DNA of 64,000 nt from Aeromicrobium wangtongii. GTDB lineage: Bacteria; Actinomycetota; Actinomycetes; Propionibacteriales; Nocardioidaceae. The DNA lies in NCBI RefSeq assembly GCF_024584515.1, contig NZ_CP102173.1, positions 3,348,001 through 3,412,000 on the forward strand. Reading direction: 5' to 3'. Below the pieces are notes generated by a model, which saw only the letters and a program-made list of their open reading frames with translations, searched no databases and was not told the origin of the DNA. The position numbers and the translations under genes were made by a program. This document shows positions 16,893 to 25,632 of this stretch, in pieces. Position 1 is the stretch's first letter; each line of letters begins with the position of its first letter.

Positions 16893-17299
16893 CCGCACGC
16901 CTGGACCGGGACGCTGCCACAGCGGTCGCGGACACCGCCCTCGCGGAGGCGGCCTCCCGTGGCCTCCGAGTCTCGGTCGCCGTCGTGGACGAGCGGGGGC
17001 ACGACCTCGTGGTCGTCCGGGGCGATGGCGCCGCGTGGTTCACGCCCGGCGTGGCCCGGGCCAAGGCCGCGACGGCCGCGGCCATGGGCAGGCCGACGAG
17101 CGATCTCGCCGATCTGCGCGAGGCGCATCCCGAGCTGCTCGACCTTCTCGCCGGGCAGGTGGCCCACCCCCTGACGACACTGCCCGGCGGTCTGCCGCTG
17201 ATGGCCGACGGCCGGTGCGTCGGGGCGGTCGGGGTCAGCGGGGCGCATCCCGATGACGACGTCGCGTGCGCCGCGACCGCTGCCGCTGCCGCCTCCTGA
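16889..17299 (+). CDS. HbpS/GlcG-family protein (DUF336)
   Basis: 136 residues from a GTG overlapping the preceding TGA as GTGA. The sequence follows the GlcG/HbpS pattern: repeated Ala-rich helices, LRVSVAVVDERGHDLVVVRGDGAAWFTPGVARAKAATAAAMGRPTSDL, then PGGLPLMADGRCVGAVGVSGAHPDDD. Members are small cytoplasmic or secreted octamer-forming proteins; HbpS of Streptomyces binds heme. Genes of this family often sit in catabolic clusters without a proven role. Coupling to the TetR gene suggests a joint accessory function. No signal peptide is visible. Confidence 0.85.
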   Translation: MTARLDRDAATAVADTALAEAASRGLRVSVAVVDERGHDLVVVRGDGAAWFTPGVARAKAATAAAMGRPTSDLADLREAHPELLDLLAGQVAHPLTTLPGGLPLMADGRCVGAVGVSGAHPDDDVACAATAAAAAS

Positions 17300-17315
17300 C
17301 CACGGCGCACCCGAT

Positions 17316-17332
17316 TTTCCGTCCAGTGGAAA
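17316..17332. promoter_or_regulatory. Palindrome TTTCC-N7-GGAAA upstream of an IclR gene
   Basis: A perfect inverted repeat, TTTCC GTCCAGT GGAAA, lies 92 bp before the IclR ATG at 17424. TTCC/GGAA half-sites are typical of IclR-family boxes such as the E. coli IclR site. A possible -10, TACATT, lies downstream near 17374. Confidence 0.45.
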
Positions 17333-17423
17333 TCTTTTCGTCATCTCCTCTTCCCGTTCCCTGTATCGAGCGTTACATTTAGGAAACCGTGATCCCCGTC
17401 ACGCTCGTACGCCAGGAGGACGC

Positions 17424-18203
17424 ATGACCATGCTCGACACCGCCCCGACGCCGGTCGAGGCCGACAGCAGCACGACACCCTCGGTCATGAAGGCCCTCCT
17501 GCTGCTCGATGCCTTCCGCGGCGCCGGGCCGACCGTGGGCGTCAGCGAGATCGCCCGGCGCGCCGGGGTGTCCAAGTCCACCGCCTTCCGCCTGCTCGCC
17601 CACCTGGAGCGCGGCGGCTACGTCGAGCGTCACGGCACCGACTACTGCCTGGGCCGCCACCTGTTCGAGCTCGGCAACAGCGTGCCGATCTGCCTGCCGC
17701 ACGGGCTGCGCGACGTGGCCGCTCCCCTGCTCGGCCAGCTGTTCACGCGCACCCAGAAGGTCGTGCACCTGGCGGTGCTCGACGGCACCGAGGTGGTGTA
17801 CGTCGAGAAGCTGCACGGCCCGGGCGCCGTCAACGTCGCCACGACGGTCGGCGGGCGGATGCCGGCGTCCTGCTCATCGCTGGGCAAGGCGATCCTGGCC
17901 TTCAGCGACCGCGAGACGATCGGCCGTGTCCTGCGCAGCGGGCTGCCCCGCCGGACGGCCTACTCGATCGCGGACCCGGCACGACTGCTGCAGGAGCTGG
18001 GGCGCGTCCGGGCCAAGGGCGTCGCCTTCGACCGCGAGGAGATCCAGCTCGGGCTGGTCTGCGCGGCCGCCCCGGTGCTGCGTGACGGTCGCGCCGTCGC
18101 GGCGGTCTCGGTCAGCGGCCAGGCGCTCGGGTTCAACCCGGAATCGATCGCCGCAGAGGTGCACCGGACGGCCGATGCGATCTCCCGCGCGTTCGCGGCC
18201 TGA
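17424..18203 (+). CDS. IclR-family transcriptional regulator
   Basis: 259 residues. The N-terminal winged HTH (about 20-85) contains GVSEIARRAGVSKSTAFRLLAHLERGGYVER. The C-terminal effector domain contains RMPASCSSLGKAILAF, AKGVAFDREEIQLGLVCAAAPVLRDGR and AAVSVSGQ, all canonical for IclR. The ATG at 17424 follows AGGAGGACGC. It is convergent with the HsaA-type monooxygenase/hydrolase pair, which is a likely target. IclR proteins of this type usually bind an aromatic or acidic pathway intermediate. Confidence 0.93.
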   Translation: MTMLDTAPTPVEADSSTTPSVMKALLLLDAFRGAGPTVGVSEIARRAGVSKSTAFRLLAHLERGGYVERHGTDYCLGRHLFELGNSVPICLPHGLRDVAAPLLGQLFTRTQKVVHLAVLDGTEVVYVEKLHGPGAVNVATTVGGRMPASCSSLGKAILAFSDRETIGRVLRSGLPRRTAYSIADPARLLQELGRVRAKGVAFDREEIQLGLVCAAAPVLRDGRAVAAVSVSGQALGFNPESIAAEVHRTADAISRAFAA

Positions 18204-18236
18204 CGGGCCCGACCGGGGGCCGGGCCCGTCAGGCCG
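18196..18236. terminator. Bidirectional terminator between IclR and monooxygenase genes
   Basis: A perfect 16-bp inverted repeat (CGGCCTGACGGGCCCG and its complement) surrounds a 9-nt loop. The IclR stop codon lies within the left arm. It serves the convergent genes ending at 18203 and 18240. Confidence 0.85.
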
Positions 18237-18239
18237 GTC

Positions 18240-19406
18240 TCACCAGCCGAAGGGCTCGACCTCGAGACCGAACAGGTCGTCGCCGTAGGCCTTGTACAGC
18301 GGGTGCGCGACATTGCACATGTGATTCATCCCGGCGTGCAGGTCACGCCAGAAGCGCTGCAACGGCTGGCTGTGCTGCAGGGCGGCGCCGCCGGCGTTCA
18401 TGAACAACCGGTCAATCGCGTCGACCGACCGGCGCACCGCGCGGACGCTGTTGCGACGCACGACCACGCGCTGCTCGCGGGTGATCGTCCCGCCCGCTGC
18501 GGCGATGTCGTACAGCCGGTTCCAGTCGTCCAGCACCTGCACGCGGCCGGCCGACACATCGGCGGCCGCCTCGCCCAGGGCGATCATCTGCACCGGGTCG
18601 GACACGGCCTTGGGGCCCCGGCCCGTCACCCGGGCCCGGGTGAAGTCGACGAAGGCGCCCAGCGCGCCCTCGGCCATCGCGAGCGTGGCCGCGTTGATCG
18701 CCGCCGGGAAGATCGTGCCGAACGGCAGCTGGTAGAGCGGATCGTCCCGCCCGACCTCCTCGGCCTGGATCCCGTTCTGGAAGTTCGACGGCTTGTTGAC
18801 CCGGTAGTCGGGGATGAACGCGTCGACGACCGACACGTCCTTGCTGCCCGAGCCACGCAGCCCGATGACGTCCCACGAGTCGTGGTGGATCGTGTAGTCC
18901 GAACGCGGCAGCACGAAGTTGTGCGGCTCCGGGTCGAGCACCGCACCGTCATCGTCGACCATCAGGCCGCCGAGGATGATCCAGTCACAGTGGTCGGTGC
19001 CTGAGGAGAACGGCCAGCGGCCGCTGAAGCGGTAGCCGCCCTCGACCTTGCGGGCCCGCCCGATCGGGGCGTAGGGCGATGCGATCCAGGTGTCCGGGTC
19101 CTGGCCCCACAGCTCCTCCTGCAGCCGCTTGTCCCACTGGCCGAGCTGCCACGGGTGGATGCCGACGACACCGGAGACCCAGCCGGCCGAGCCGCACAGC
19201 GACCCGACCTTCAGGACCGCCTCGAAGAACTCGACCGGGTGCGCCTCGTCCCCGCCGTACTCGCGCGGCTGGAGCATACGGATGACACCGGTGTCGCGCA
19301 GCTGCTTGGCGGACTCGTCGGTGAGCCGCCCCAGCGCCTCGCTCTGGGCCGCGCTGTTCGCGAAGACCTCGGCCGCCTCGTCGACGCGCCGCAGCGCCTC
19401 ACTCAT
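18240..19406 (-). CDS. HsaA-type flavin-dependent monooxygenase, oxygenase component
   Basis: 388 residues, homologous to HsaA over the whole length: RLTDESAKQLRDTGVIRMLQPREYGG, CGSAGWVSGVVGIHPWQL, GQDPDTWIASPYAPIG, SGRWPFSSGTDHC and VIGLRGSGSKDV. The C-terminal motif is RFWRDLHAGMNH, which keeps the His seen in HsaA (RFWRDAHAG). In this respect it groups with the copy at 41708 and not with those at 8933 and 30798. It needs reduced flavin from a separate reductase; the nearest one encoded is at 6612. The hydrolase gene lies 10 bp upstream in the same operon, but no dioxygenase is adjacent. Confidence 0.9.
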   Translation of the reverse strand: MSEALRRVDEAAEVFANSAAQSEALGRLTDESAKQLRDTGVIRMLQPREYGGDEAHPVEFFEAVLKVGSLCGSAGWVSGVVGIHPWQLGQWDKRLQEELWGQDPDTWIASPYAPIGRARKVEGGYRFSGRWPFSSGTDHCDWIILGGLMVDDDGAVLDPEPHNFVLPRSDYTIHHDSWDVIGLRGSGSKDVSVVDAFIPDYRVNKPSNFQNGIQAEEVGRDDPLYQLPFGTIFPAAINAATLAMAEGALGAFVDFTRARVTGRGPKAVSDPVQMIALGEAAADVSAGRVQVLDDWNRLYDIAAAGGTITREQRVVVRRNSVRAVRRSVDAIDRLFMNAGGAALQHSQPLQRFWRDLHAGMNHMCNVAHPLYKAYGDDLFGLEVEPFGW

Positions 19407-19416
19407 CGCCGCGCCC

Positions 19417-20271
19417 TCAGTTGTTCTGGACGAAGTCGGCCACGAGGCGGTTGAACTCCGCCGCGTGCTCGATCTGCGCCCAGTGACCGCAGCGGTTCAG
19501 CAGCACGAGCCGCGAGTCGGCGATCATCGAGACCAACCGCATCGAGTGCTCGAAGTGGACCACCCGGTCATCGCGACCGTGGATCAGCAGGCTGGGCGCG
19601 GTGATGCCGCAGACCTCGGCGGGCGTCGCCGGGCTCGAGACGGGACCGCGACCTGCGGCCATGCCCTTGAGAAAGTTCTCGAGGTGGTCAGGACGTGACA
19701 GCGCGGAGTCGGACCGCAGCTGCGACAGCTCGTCGGTGGCGAACTCGGCCGAGAACGTCATGATGTCGACGAGCTTCTTCATGGTCTCCGGCGTCGGGTT
19801 GCGGTAGCCCTCGAAGAGGATCTTCAGCCCTTCGCTGGGGCCGTCACCGGGACCGAACATCGTCGGCAGCTCCAGGAAGCTGCCCGGTCCCATCGTAATC
19901 AGGTGGGAGACGCGGTCGGGGTACCGGGCGGCCACCGCGAGACTGATCATGCCGCCCATCGAGTTGCCCACCAGGGCTGCCTTCTCGATGCCGAGCTCGT
20001 CCATCATCTCGATGACGGCGTCGGGGTGGTCGTACCGGTCCGACGGCGCCGAGTCCGAGCGGCCCCAGCCCGGGGCGTCCCACGCGATGACGCGGAAGTG
20101 CTCCGAGAGCGGGCCGATGTTGGGGCGGAAGTTGCTCCATCCCGTGGCGCCGGCGCCGCTGCCGTGCAGGAGGATCACGGGGTGCCCCTCACCGGCCTCG
20201 TTGTAGTGCAGCTTCCAGCTCTTGGTCTGGACGTAACGGCTGGTGCCTTCTTCGGTCAGCTCGACGCTCAT
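19417..20271 (-). CDS. Alpha/beta hydrolase, meta-cleavage product hydrolase type (HsaD/BphD-like)
   Basis: 284 residues, the size of HsaD/BphD C-C bond hydrolases. It has the oxyanion motif HGSGAGATGWSNFRPN and a complete triad: Ser104 (GNSMGG), Asp235 (HGRDDRV) and His263 (CGHWAQIEH). The family hydrolyses 2-hydroxy-6-oxo-dienoates formed by extradiol dioxygenases into 2-hydroxypenta-2,4-dienoate and an acid. The ATG at 20271 follows GGAGCACC. It is first in a two-gene operon with an HsaA-type monooxygenase and very similar to the hydrolase at 40854, which has the same partner. A simple esterase role cannot be excluded. Confidence 0.88.
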   Translation of the reverse strand: MSVELTEEGTSRYVQTKSWKLHYNEAGEGHPVILLHGSGAGATGWSNFRPNIGPLSEHFRVIAWDAPGWGRSDSAPSDRYDHPDAVIEMMDELGIEKAALVGNSMGGMISLAVAARYPDRVSHLITMGPGSFLELPTMFGPGDGPSEGLKILFEGYRNPTPETMKKLVDIMTFSAEFATDELSQLRSDSALSRPDHLENFLKGMAAGRGPVSSPATPAEVCGITAPSLLIHGRDDRVVHFEHSMRLVSMIADSRLVLLNRCGHWAQIEHAAEFNRLVADFVQNN

Positions 20272-20418
20272 GGGTGCTCCTGGGTCCAAAGGGTGTGTGC
20301 GACGCCGAGGTGTGGCGTCGTCCGGTGAATTCAAGCCGCTTCGGCGCGAGGTTCCTCGTGCCTCGTGCCGCGGAGCGGGACGTGACCTGAGGTGTGCGGG
20401 GCACCGCGGTGCCAACCT

Positions 20419-20439
20419 TCCGGTACACCACGAACCGGA
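20419..20439. promoter_or_regulatory. Inverted repeat TCCGGT-N9-ACCGGA before the eight-gene operon
   Basis: Perfect 6-bp arms with a 9-bp spacer end 8 bp before the ATG at 20447, inside the 175-bp divergent promoter region. A CCGGT-N9-ACCGG element also precedes the hydratase gene (46562). Overlap with the ribosome-binding region may mean an operator or chance. Confidence 0.3.
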
Positions 20440-20446
20440 GATCCTC

Positions 20447-21379
20447 ATGCCTTTCGACGTCACCTCGCTGACCGGGGTCGGCCCCGCGCCCAGCGCCCAC
20501 GAGCGACGGCTCGCGCTGCGCGCCCGGCTCGCGGCCGGCTCCCCGCTGGTCCTGCCGGGCATCACGGACGCGCTCGGGGCCCGGCTGGTGGAGACCTCCG
20601 GATTCGGTGCCGCCTACGCCACCGGCGCAGGCCTGGCCAATGCCCAGTACGGCGTGCCGGACCTGGGCCTGATCTCGCTCGGCGAGGTGGCCGACCAGGT
20701 GTCCCGGCTGACCGAGTCGACGCATCTGCCGCTGGTCGTCGACGCGGACACCGGGTACGGCGGACCGCTGGCCACGATGCGCACGATGCGCATCCTCGAG
20801 CGCGCCGGGGCCGCCGCGATCCAGCTGGAGGACCAGGAGATGCCCAAGCGGTGCGGCCACTTCGACGACCACGCGCTCATCCCGATGGGGCACATGCAGA
20901 CCAAGATCGCCGCAGCCCTGGAGGCGCGGACCGACGACGCCCTGGTGCTGATCGCCCGCACCGACGCCCGCAGCGTGGACGGGATCGACGCCGCGATCGA
21001 GCGGGGCCACGCCTACGCCGAGGCCGGCGCCGATGTGTTGTTCGTGGAGGCTCCCCGTTCGGTCGACGAGCTCGAGCGGGTCGGCCGCGAGCTGAAGGGC
21101 ACCCCCCTGGTCGTCAACGTGGTCGAGGGCGGCAAGACGCCCCAGCTCGAGCTGCAGGAGTACGTCGACCTGGGCTTCTCGGTCGTCCTGTTCGCGAACT
21201 ACCTGATGCGCTCGATGATGGCCGCGGGCCGCGAGGCCCTGACGCACCTGGCGGCGCACGGCGAGACCGCCTCACGGGCCGGCCGGATGGCGACCTGGAC
21301 GGAGCGCCAGCAGCTGTTCAACCTGCCCGCGTTCACGGCGGCGGAGGCCCACTACGACCAGCCGTGGACGGGCCGATGA
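20447..21379 (+). CDS. Isocitrate lyase/PEP mutase superfamily lyase
   Basis: 310 residues. The (beta/alpha)8 superfamily signatures are visible: PGITDALGARLVETSGFGAAYATG, the metal-binding DADTGYGG (99-106) and the flexible active-site loop KRCGH (134-138), whose Cys136 marks a true C-C lyase rather than PEP mutase. Closest functions are methylisocitrate lyase, dimethylmalate lyase and oxaloacetate-hydrolase-like enzymes that split a 2-hydroxy-dicarboxylate into pyruvate or glyoxylate plus an acid. It is first in an eight-gene operon ending in an MmgE/PrpD dehydratase, which could supply its hydroxyacid. The start at 20447 precedes a conserved N terminus. Substrate unknown. Confidence 0.85.
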   Translation: MPFDVTSLTGVGPAPSAHERRLALRARLAAGSPLVLPGITDALGARLVETSGFGAAYATGAGLANAQYGVPDLGLISLGEVADQVSRLTESTHLPLVVDADTGYGGPLATMRTMRILERAGAAAIQLEDQEMPKRCGHFDDHALIPMGHMQTKIAAALEARTDDALVLIARTDARSVDGIDAAIERGHAYAEAGADVLFVEAPRSVDELERVGRELKGTPLVVNVVEGGKTPQLELQEYVDLGFSVVLFANYLMRSMMAAGREALTHLAAHGETASRAGRMATWTERQQLFNLPAFTAAEAHYDQPWTGR

Positions 21380-22788
21380 TCGCGGGCCTGCCCTACCAGC
21401 ACCACCTCCCCGAGCACGTCGGCGTGCTGGTGCTCGGCTCGGGCCTGGCCGGCTGCGCTGCCCTGCTCGCCGCCGCCGAGGCCGGCCAGTACGCGGTGAT
21501 GCTGGAGAAGACCGCCGACATCGGCGGCTCGACCGTCCGGTCGGCGGGCCTGTCCGCGTTCGCCGGCACGGACGAGCAGGCGGCACAGGGCCTCGACGAC
21601 TCGGTCGAGCTGCTGCGCCAGGACCTGCTCGAGACCGGGCGGCACGCCCAGGACGAGGCCCTGGTCGATCTGTACTGCGAGCACCAGATGGACACCTACC
21701 GCTGGCTGAAGGGGCACGGCGTGCGGTACGGGCAGGTGCACGCGGCCTCGGGCCAGTCGGCGCCGCGCTCGCACCCCACGGACACGACCGGCATGCTGAT
21801 CCGCCTGCTCACGGCCGCGGGACGGCTGGGCGCCCGCCTGCTGACCAGCACCGCCGCCCACCGCATCGTCCGCGAGGACGGCCGGGTCGTGGGAGTCGAG
21901 GTCGTGACGACGACCGGCGACAAGCAGCTGGTCCGCGCCGATGCCGTCGTCATCGCGACCGGCGGCTTCTCGCGGAGTCCCGAGCTGCTGACGCGCTTCG
22001 CCCCCCAGATGCAGCACGCCCTGCACGCGGGCGGTCCCGGGTGCACCGGCGACGGGATGCTGATGGCCTGGCAGCTCGGCGCAGGCATCGTCGACACCCC
22101 GTACGTCAAGGGCACCTACGGCATCTACCCCGAGCCCCATCCCGACGAGGACGGCACCGGCATCCTGGCGGTCTACAAGGGCGCGATCGCAGTCAACCGG
22201 GACGGCCGCCGCTTCGTCGACGAGTCACTGCCCTACAAGCAGATCGGCGATGCCGCGCTCGTCCAGCCGGGCGTCACGACCTGGCAGGTGCTCGATGCGC
22301 AGGTCATGGCGCAGTCCAACGACGAGGTGCCCATCTACGAGTTCGCCGGACGCGAGCGCGCCGGGATGCTGCTGCGCGCCGACACGATCGACGAGCTGGA
22401 GCGGGCGATCGGCCTGCCCGACGGATCGCTCGTCGCGACCGTCGCGGAGTACAACGCGGCCATCATCCACGGCGAGCCCGATCCCCTGGGCCGGCGGCAC
22501 CTGTCGGGCCGGGTGGGCACTCCGTTCGCGCTGGACCACCCTCCGTACTTCGCCCATCCGACCGGGACCGTCGTGCTGGCGACCTACTGCGGACTGACGG
22601 TCGATCCGCAGATGCGGGTCCTGGACGTGTTCGGCGAGCCGATCCCCCGGCTGTACGCGGCCGGCGAGGTCATCGGCGGATTCCACGGCGCCGGCTACAT
22701 GACCGGCACCTCCATCGGCAAGTCCGGCATCTTCGGCCGGATCGCCGGCAACCACGCAGCAGCAGAGGACAGTGACCTGCCATGGTGA
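21376..22788 (+). CDS. FAD_binding_2 flavoprotein (fumarate reductase/KstD superfamily), copy 1
   Basis: 470 residues starting with ATG in an ATGA overlap. The dinucleotide-binding motif GSGLAG (21-26) is followed by a conserved GGSTVRSAGLSAFAG flavin loop. A C-terminal FAD motif reads LYAAGEVIGGFHGAGYMTGTS. Known members are fumarate reductases, 3-ketosteroid dehydrogenases and tricarballylate or urocanate oxidoreductases, which introduce or reduce a C=C bond next to a carbonyl. The catalytic residue set cannot be assigned without a model. It is the second gene of the operon, between the lyase and the SDR. Confidence 0.85.
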   Translation: MIAGLPYQHHLPEHVGVLVLGSGLAGCAALLAAAEAGQYAVMLEKTADIGGSTVRSAGLSAFAGTDEQAAQGLDDSVELLRQDLLETGRHAQDEALVDLYCEHQMDTYRWLKGHGVRYGQVHAASGQSAPRSHPTDTTGMLIRLLTAAGRLGARLLTSTAAHRIVREDGRVVGVEVVTTTGDKQLVRADAVVIATGGFSRSPELLTRFAPQMQHALHAGGPGCTGDGMLMAWQLGAGIVDTPYVKGTYGIYPEPHPDEDGTGILAVYKGAIAVNRDGRRFVDESLPYKQIGDAALVQPGVTTWQVLDAQVMAQSNDEVPIYEFAGRERAGMLLRADTIDELERAIGLPDGSLVATVAEYNAAIIHGEPDPLGRRHLSGRVGTPFALDHPPYFAHPTGTVVLATYCGLTVDPQMRVLDVFGEPIPRLYAAGEVIGGFHGAGYMTGTSIGKSGIFGRIAGNHAAAEDSDLPW

Positions 22789-23552
22789 CCACCCCCTTCG
22801 ACCTCACCGGACAGGTCGCCCTCGTGATCGGCGCCGCCTCCGGCGGCCTCGGCGAGCGCGCCGCGCAGGCGCTCGCCGGGCACGGCGCCACGCTGGCCGT
22901 CGCGGACATCGCGGCCCGCGCCGACGACCTGGCCGGCACCGCGGCGGCCACCTCGGCCTCGGCGCACGCGGTCGACGTCACCGACGAGGCGTCAGTCGCC
23001 GCACTGTTCTCGGCGGTCGCCGAGCAGCACGGCGGTGTCGACATCGTGGTCAACGCCGCCGGCGTCATGCTGCGCAAGCCGTACGACCAGACCACGCTGG
23101 AGGAGTTCGAGCACGTCGTGCGCGTCAACCTGACCGGCACCTGGCTCGTCGGCCGCGAGGCCGGGCGGGCCATGACGGCGCGCGGCGGGCCGGGACGCAT
23201 CGTCAACCTGACCACGGTGTACGCCGAGCGCGTCGGTCCCGTCCCGGAGTCGGCGTACTACGCCTCCAAGGCGGGCGTCGCCAACGTGACCCGCGCGCTG
23301 GCCGCCGAGCTCGGACCCCTCGGCATCACCGTCAACTGCCTGGCGCCCGGCGTCTTCTACCCCACCCAGATGACCGCGGCCCTGGGCGCCGATCCCGACC
23401 GGCTCGCCTGGTTCGCCGGTCGCACGATGCTCGGCCGCCTCGGCGACCCCGAGCACGACTTCGCCGGCCCGCTGCTGCTGCTCGCCTCCCCCGCCTCCTC
23501 GTACATGACCGGCCAGGTCCTGTACGTCGACGGCGGATGGTCCGCCTGGTGA
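22782..23552 (+). CDS. Short-chain dehydrogenase/reductase
   Basis: 256 residues, overlapping the previous gene by seven bases. The cofactor loop is GAASGGLG (18-24 region), then NAAG (91-94). The catalytic YxxxK is Tyr159...Lys163. The usual catalytic Ser position is in LTTVY (about residue 145) and reads Thr, an uncommon but tolerated change. The C terminus has YMTGQVLYVDGGWSAW, typical of classical FabG-like SDRs. It probably oxidises or reduces an alcohol/ketone intermediate of the operon's pathway with NAD(P). Confidence 0.9.
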   Translation: MVTTPFDLTGQVALVIGAASGGLGERAAQALAGHGATLAVADIAARADDLAGTAAATSASAHAVDVTDEASVAALFSAVAEQHGGVDIVVNAAGVMLRKPYDQTTLEEFEHVVRVNLTGTWLVGREAGRAMTARGGPGRIVNLTTVYAERVGPVPESAYYASKAGVANVTRALAAELGPLGITVNCLAPGVFYPTQMTAALGADPDRLAWFAGRTMLGRLGDPEHDFAGPLLLLASPASSYMTGQVLYVDGGWSAW

Positions 23553-23590
23553 CCTCCCCTCATCTCCCCACCAACGAAAAGGAAATCCCC

Positions 23591-24187
23591 ATGACTGAAC
23601 GTCGCAAGGCGCTGCTGATGCTCGACTACCAGGTCGCGCTGTGCGAGGAGGGCCCGCACCTGCGCATGCCTCCGCTGGCCGCGCAGGTCGCCGAGCGCGG
23701 TGTGCTCGAGACCGCCCGCACGGTGCTCGAGGCCGCCCGTGCCGCGGGCTGGCTGGTGGTCCACGTGCGGCTGGCCTTCGATCCCAGCTACGTGCTGCGC
23801 ACCAACCGGCTGGCGCGCTTTGACGCCTACCCCGACCAGCAGGCGATGCTCGCGGACTCGCCCGAGGCGCAGATCGTCGCCGCAGTCGCGCCGGCACCCG
23901 GCGAGCCGGTCGTGGACAAGGGATGCGTCGACCCCTTCGTCGGCACCCCACTGCTCAACGTCCTGGCCGCCGAGGGCGTCGGCGAGGTCGTGCTGGGCGG
24001 CGTCGCGACCAACCTGGTCGTCGAGTCGGCAGCACGCCACGCCAGCGACGCCGGTCTGCAGGTCACCGTCGTCGAGGACATGTGCGCCTCGTTCCGGCCG
24101 GACTTCCACGAGTTCTCGGTGCAGAACATGCTGCCGATGTTCGCCACGATCACCTCGTCGGACGCCCTGCTGAAGGACCTGGCATGA
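23591..24187 (+). CDS. Isochorismatase-fold hydrolase lacking the catalytic cysteine
   Basis: 198 residues. The isochorismatase/cysteine-hydrolase fold is clear: LLMLDYQ with Asp12, VVDKGCVDPF with Lys110, and the cis-peptide region GGVATN (136-141). In amidases of the family (nicotinamidase, N-carbamoylsarcosine hydrolase, maleamate amidohydrolase) the next motif contains the nucleophilic Cys (VATNxCV). Here it reads VATNLVVE, with Val143 at that position. Isochorismatases such as PhzD and EntB also lack this Cys and hydrolyse vinyl ethers. The ATG at 23591 follows AAAAGGAAA. Its stop overlaps the next gene's start. Confidence 0.85.
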   Translation: MTERRKALLMLDYQVALCEEGPHLRMPPLAAQVAERGVLETARTVLEAARAAGWLVVHVRLAFDPSYVLRTNRLARFDAYPDQQAMLADSPEAQIVAAVAPAPGEPVVDKGCVDPFVGTPLLNVLAAEGVGEVVLGGVATNLVVESAARHASDAGLQVTVVEDMCASFRPDFHEFSVQNMLPMFATITSSDALLKDLA

Positions 24188-25632
24188 CCGTCCACGAGTA
24201 CGACGTGGTCGTGGTGGGTGCCGGCGTGGCGGGATTGTCCGCCGCGTGCGCCGCCGCGGAGTCGGGCGCTCGTGTCGCGGTCGTCGACCGGGCACCGGAG
24301 GCCGAGAGCGGCGGCAACACCCGGTACACCGAGGCGTTCTTGCGCATGGGCTCGCTCGACGAGGTGGCCGACGGCCTCGAGGACACCGTGGTCGACGACT
24401 TCATGGGCCATCCCGATCCGAGCGTGGTGAACGAGGCGGCGCTGGCCCACGACCGCCGGTCGGCGCTGTACCGGGCCCACCACGTGGTGGATCCGGACTA
24501 CGTCGCCGAGCTGGCTGCCCGGGCACCCGAGACCCTGGCCTGGATGGTCGGGCACGGCATGCGCTTCGACGCCCTGCCGACCCCGTTCCTCACGACGTCC
24601 ACGACCCGCATGGCCCCGGTCGGCGGCGGCCTGGCGATCCTCGAGACGATGGGCAAGGCGGCGCGCGGACTGGGCGTCGAGTTCCACTTCGAGACCACCG
24701 CCCGGTCGCTGCTGACCAGTGCCGACGGCGTGGTCGGCGTGCTGGCGAAGGGTCCCGGCGGCGCGGTCCGCCTGTACGGCCGGGTCGTCCTGGCCTCGGG
24801 CGGCTACCAGGGCAACAACGAGCTCATGGCCCGCTACCACGGTGATCGCGCGATGACGACGCGCCCGGTGGCCCGCGGGGGCAACTTCAACAAGGGCGAG
24901 GGCCTGGAGATGGCGCTGGCGGTGGGCGCCGCAACGGCCGGCAACTTCTCCCTGTTCCACGCCGAGCCGGTCGACCCGCGCTCCGGCGAGCCCGAGGCGG
25001 CCATCTTCTGCTTCCCGTACGGCATCTTGGTCAACACCGACGGCAACCGCTTCGTCGACGAGGCCCGGGGGCCGATCGACGCCTGGTACGAGCGGACGAC
25101 GCGTGACATCCAGGCCCAGACCCGCGGCATGGGCTGGGTCGTGCTGGACCAGGGGTCGCTGCGGGTGCCGAACATCGGATCGGGCATCCGCACCGACCAA
25201 CCTCCGGTGCGCGGCGCGACGATCGCCGAGCTCGCCGTGCGGATGGGCGTCCCCGCCGCGGCGCTCGAGGCCACCGTGGAGGCGTACAACGCAGCCTGCC
25301 CCGAGGGCCACTTCGATCCCCTGGTGCCCGACGGGCTCGCGACCCGCGGACTCGTCCCGGCGAAGTCGAACTGGGCGCAGCCCCTCGTCGAGGGACCGTT
25401 CGTGGCGTACCCGATCATGGCGGCCAACGTGTTCACCTTCGGTGGCCTCAAGACCACCGCGGCGGCCGAGGTCGTCGACCGGGACGGCTCAGCGATCCCG
25501 GGCCTGTGGGCGGCCGGCGAGATGACCGGGCTGTACTACTCCAACTACACCGGTTCGACGTCTGTCCTGCGCGGTGCGGTCTTCGGTCGAATCGCGGGGG
25601 CGGCCGCGGCCCGGGTGGGAGTGCCCACATGA
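24184..25632 (+). CDS. FAD_binding_2 flavoprotein (tricarballylate dehydrogenase-like), copy 2
   Basis: 482 residues, ATGA-coupled to the gene before it. FAD motif GAGVAG (12-17), SGGNTRYTEAFLRM flavin loop, and C-terminal LWAAGEMTGLYYSNYTGSTSVLRGAVFGR. The last two resemble TcuA-type tricarballylate dehydrogenases more than fumarate reductases. It contains FKFx-free GGLKTTAAAEVVDRDG as the domain junction. It likely dehydrogenates or reduces a carboxylate-bearing C-C bond. Three diverged members in one operon suggest successive redox steps on related intermediates. Confidence 0.85.
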   Translation: MTVHEYDVVVVGAGVAGLSAACAAAESGARVAVVDRAPEAESGGNTRYTEAFLRMGSLDEVADGLEDTVVDDFMGHPDPSVVNEAALAHDRRSALYRAHHVVDPDYVAELAARAPETLAWMVGHGMRFDALPTPFLTTSTTRMAPVGGGLAILETMGKAARGLGVEFHFETTARSLLTSADGVVGVLAKGPGGAVRLYGRVVLASGGYQGNNELMARYHGDRAMTTRPVARGGNFNKGEGLEMALAVGAATAGNFSLFHAEPVDPRSGEPEAAIFCFPYGILVNTDGNRFVDEARGPIDAWYERTTRDIQAQTRGMGWVVLDQGSLRVPNIGSGIRTDQPPVRGATIAELAVRMGVPAAALEATVEAYNAACPEGHFDPLVPDGLATRGLVPAKSNWAQPLVEGPFVAYPIMAANVFTFGGLKTTAAAEVVDRDGSAIPGLWAAGEMTGLYYSNYTGSTSVLRGAVFGRIAGAAAARVGVPT

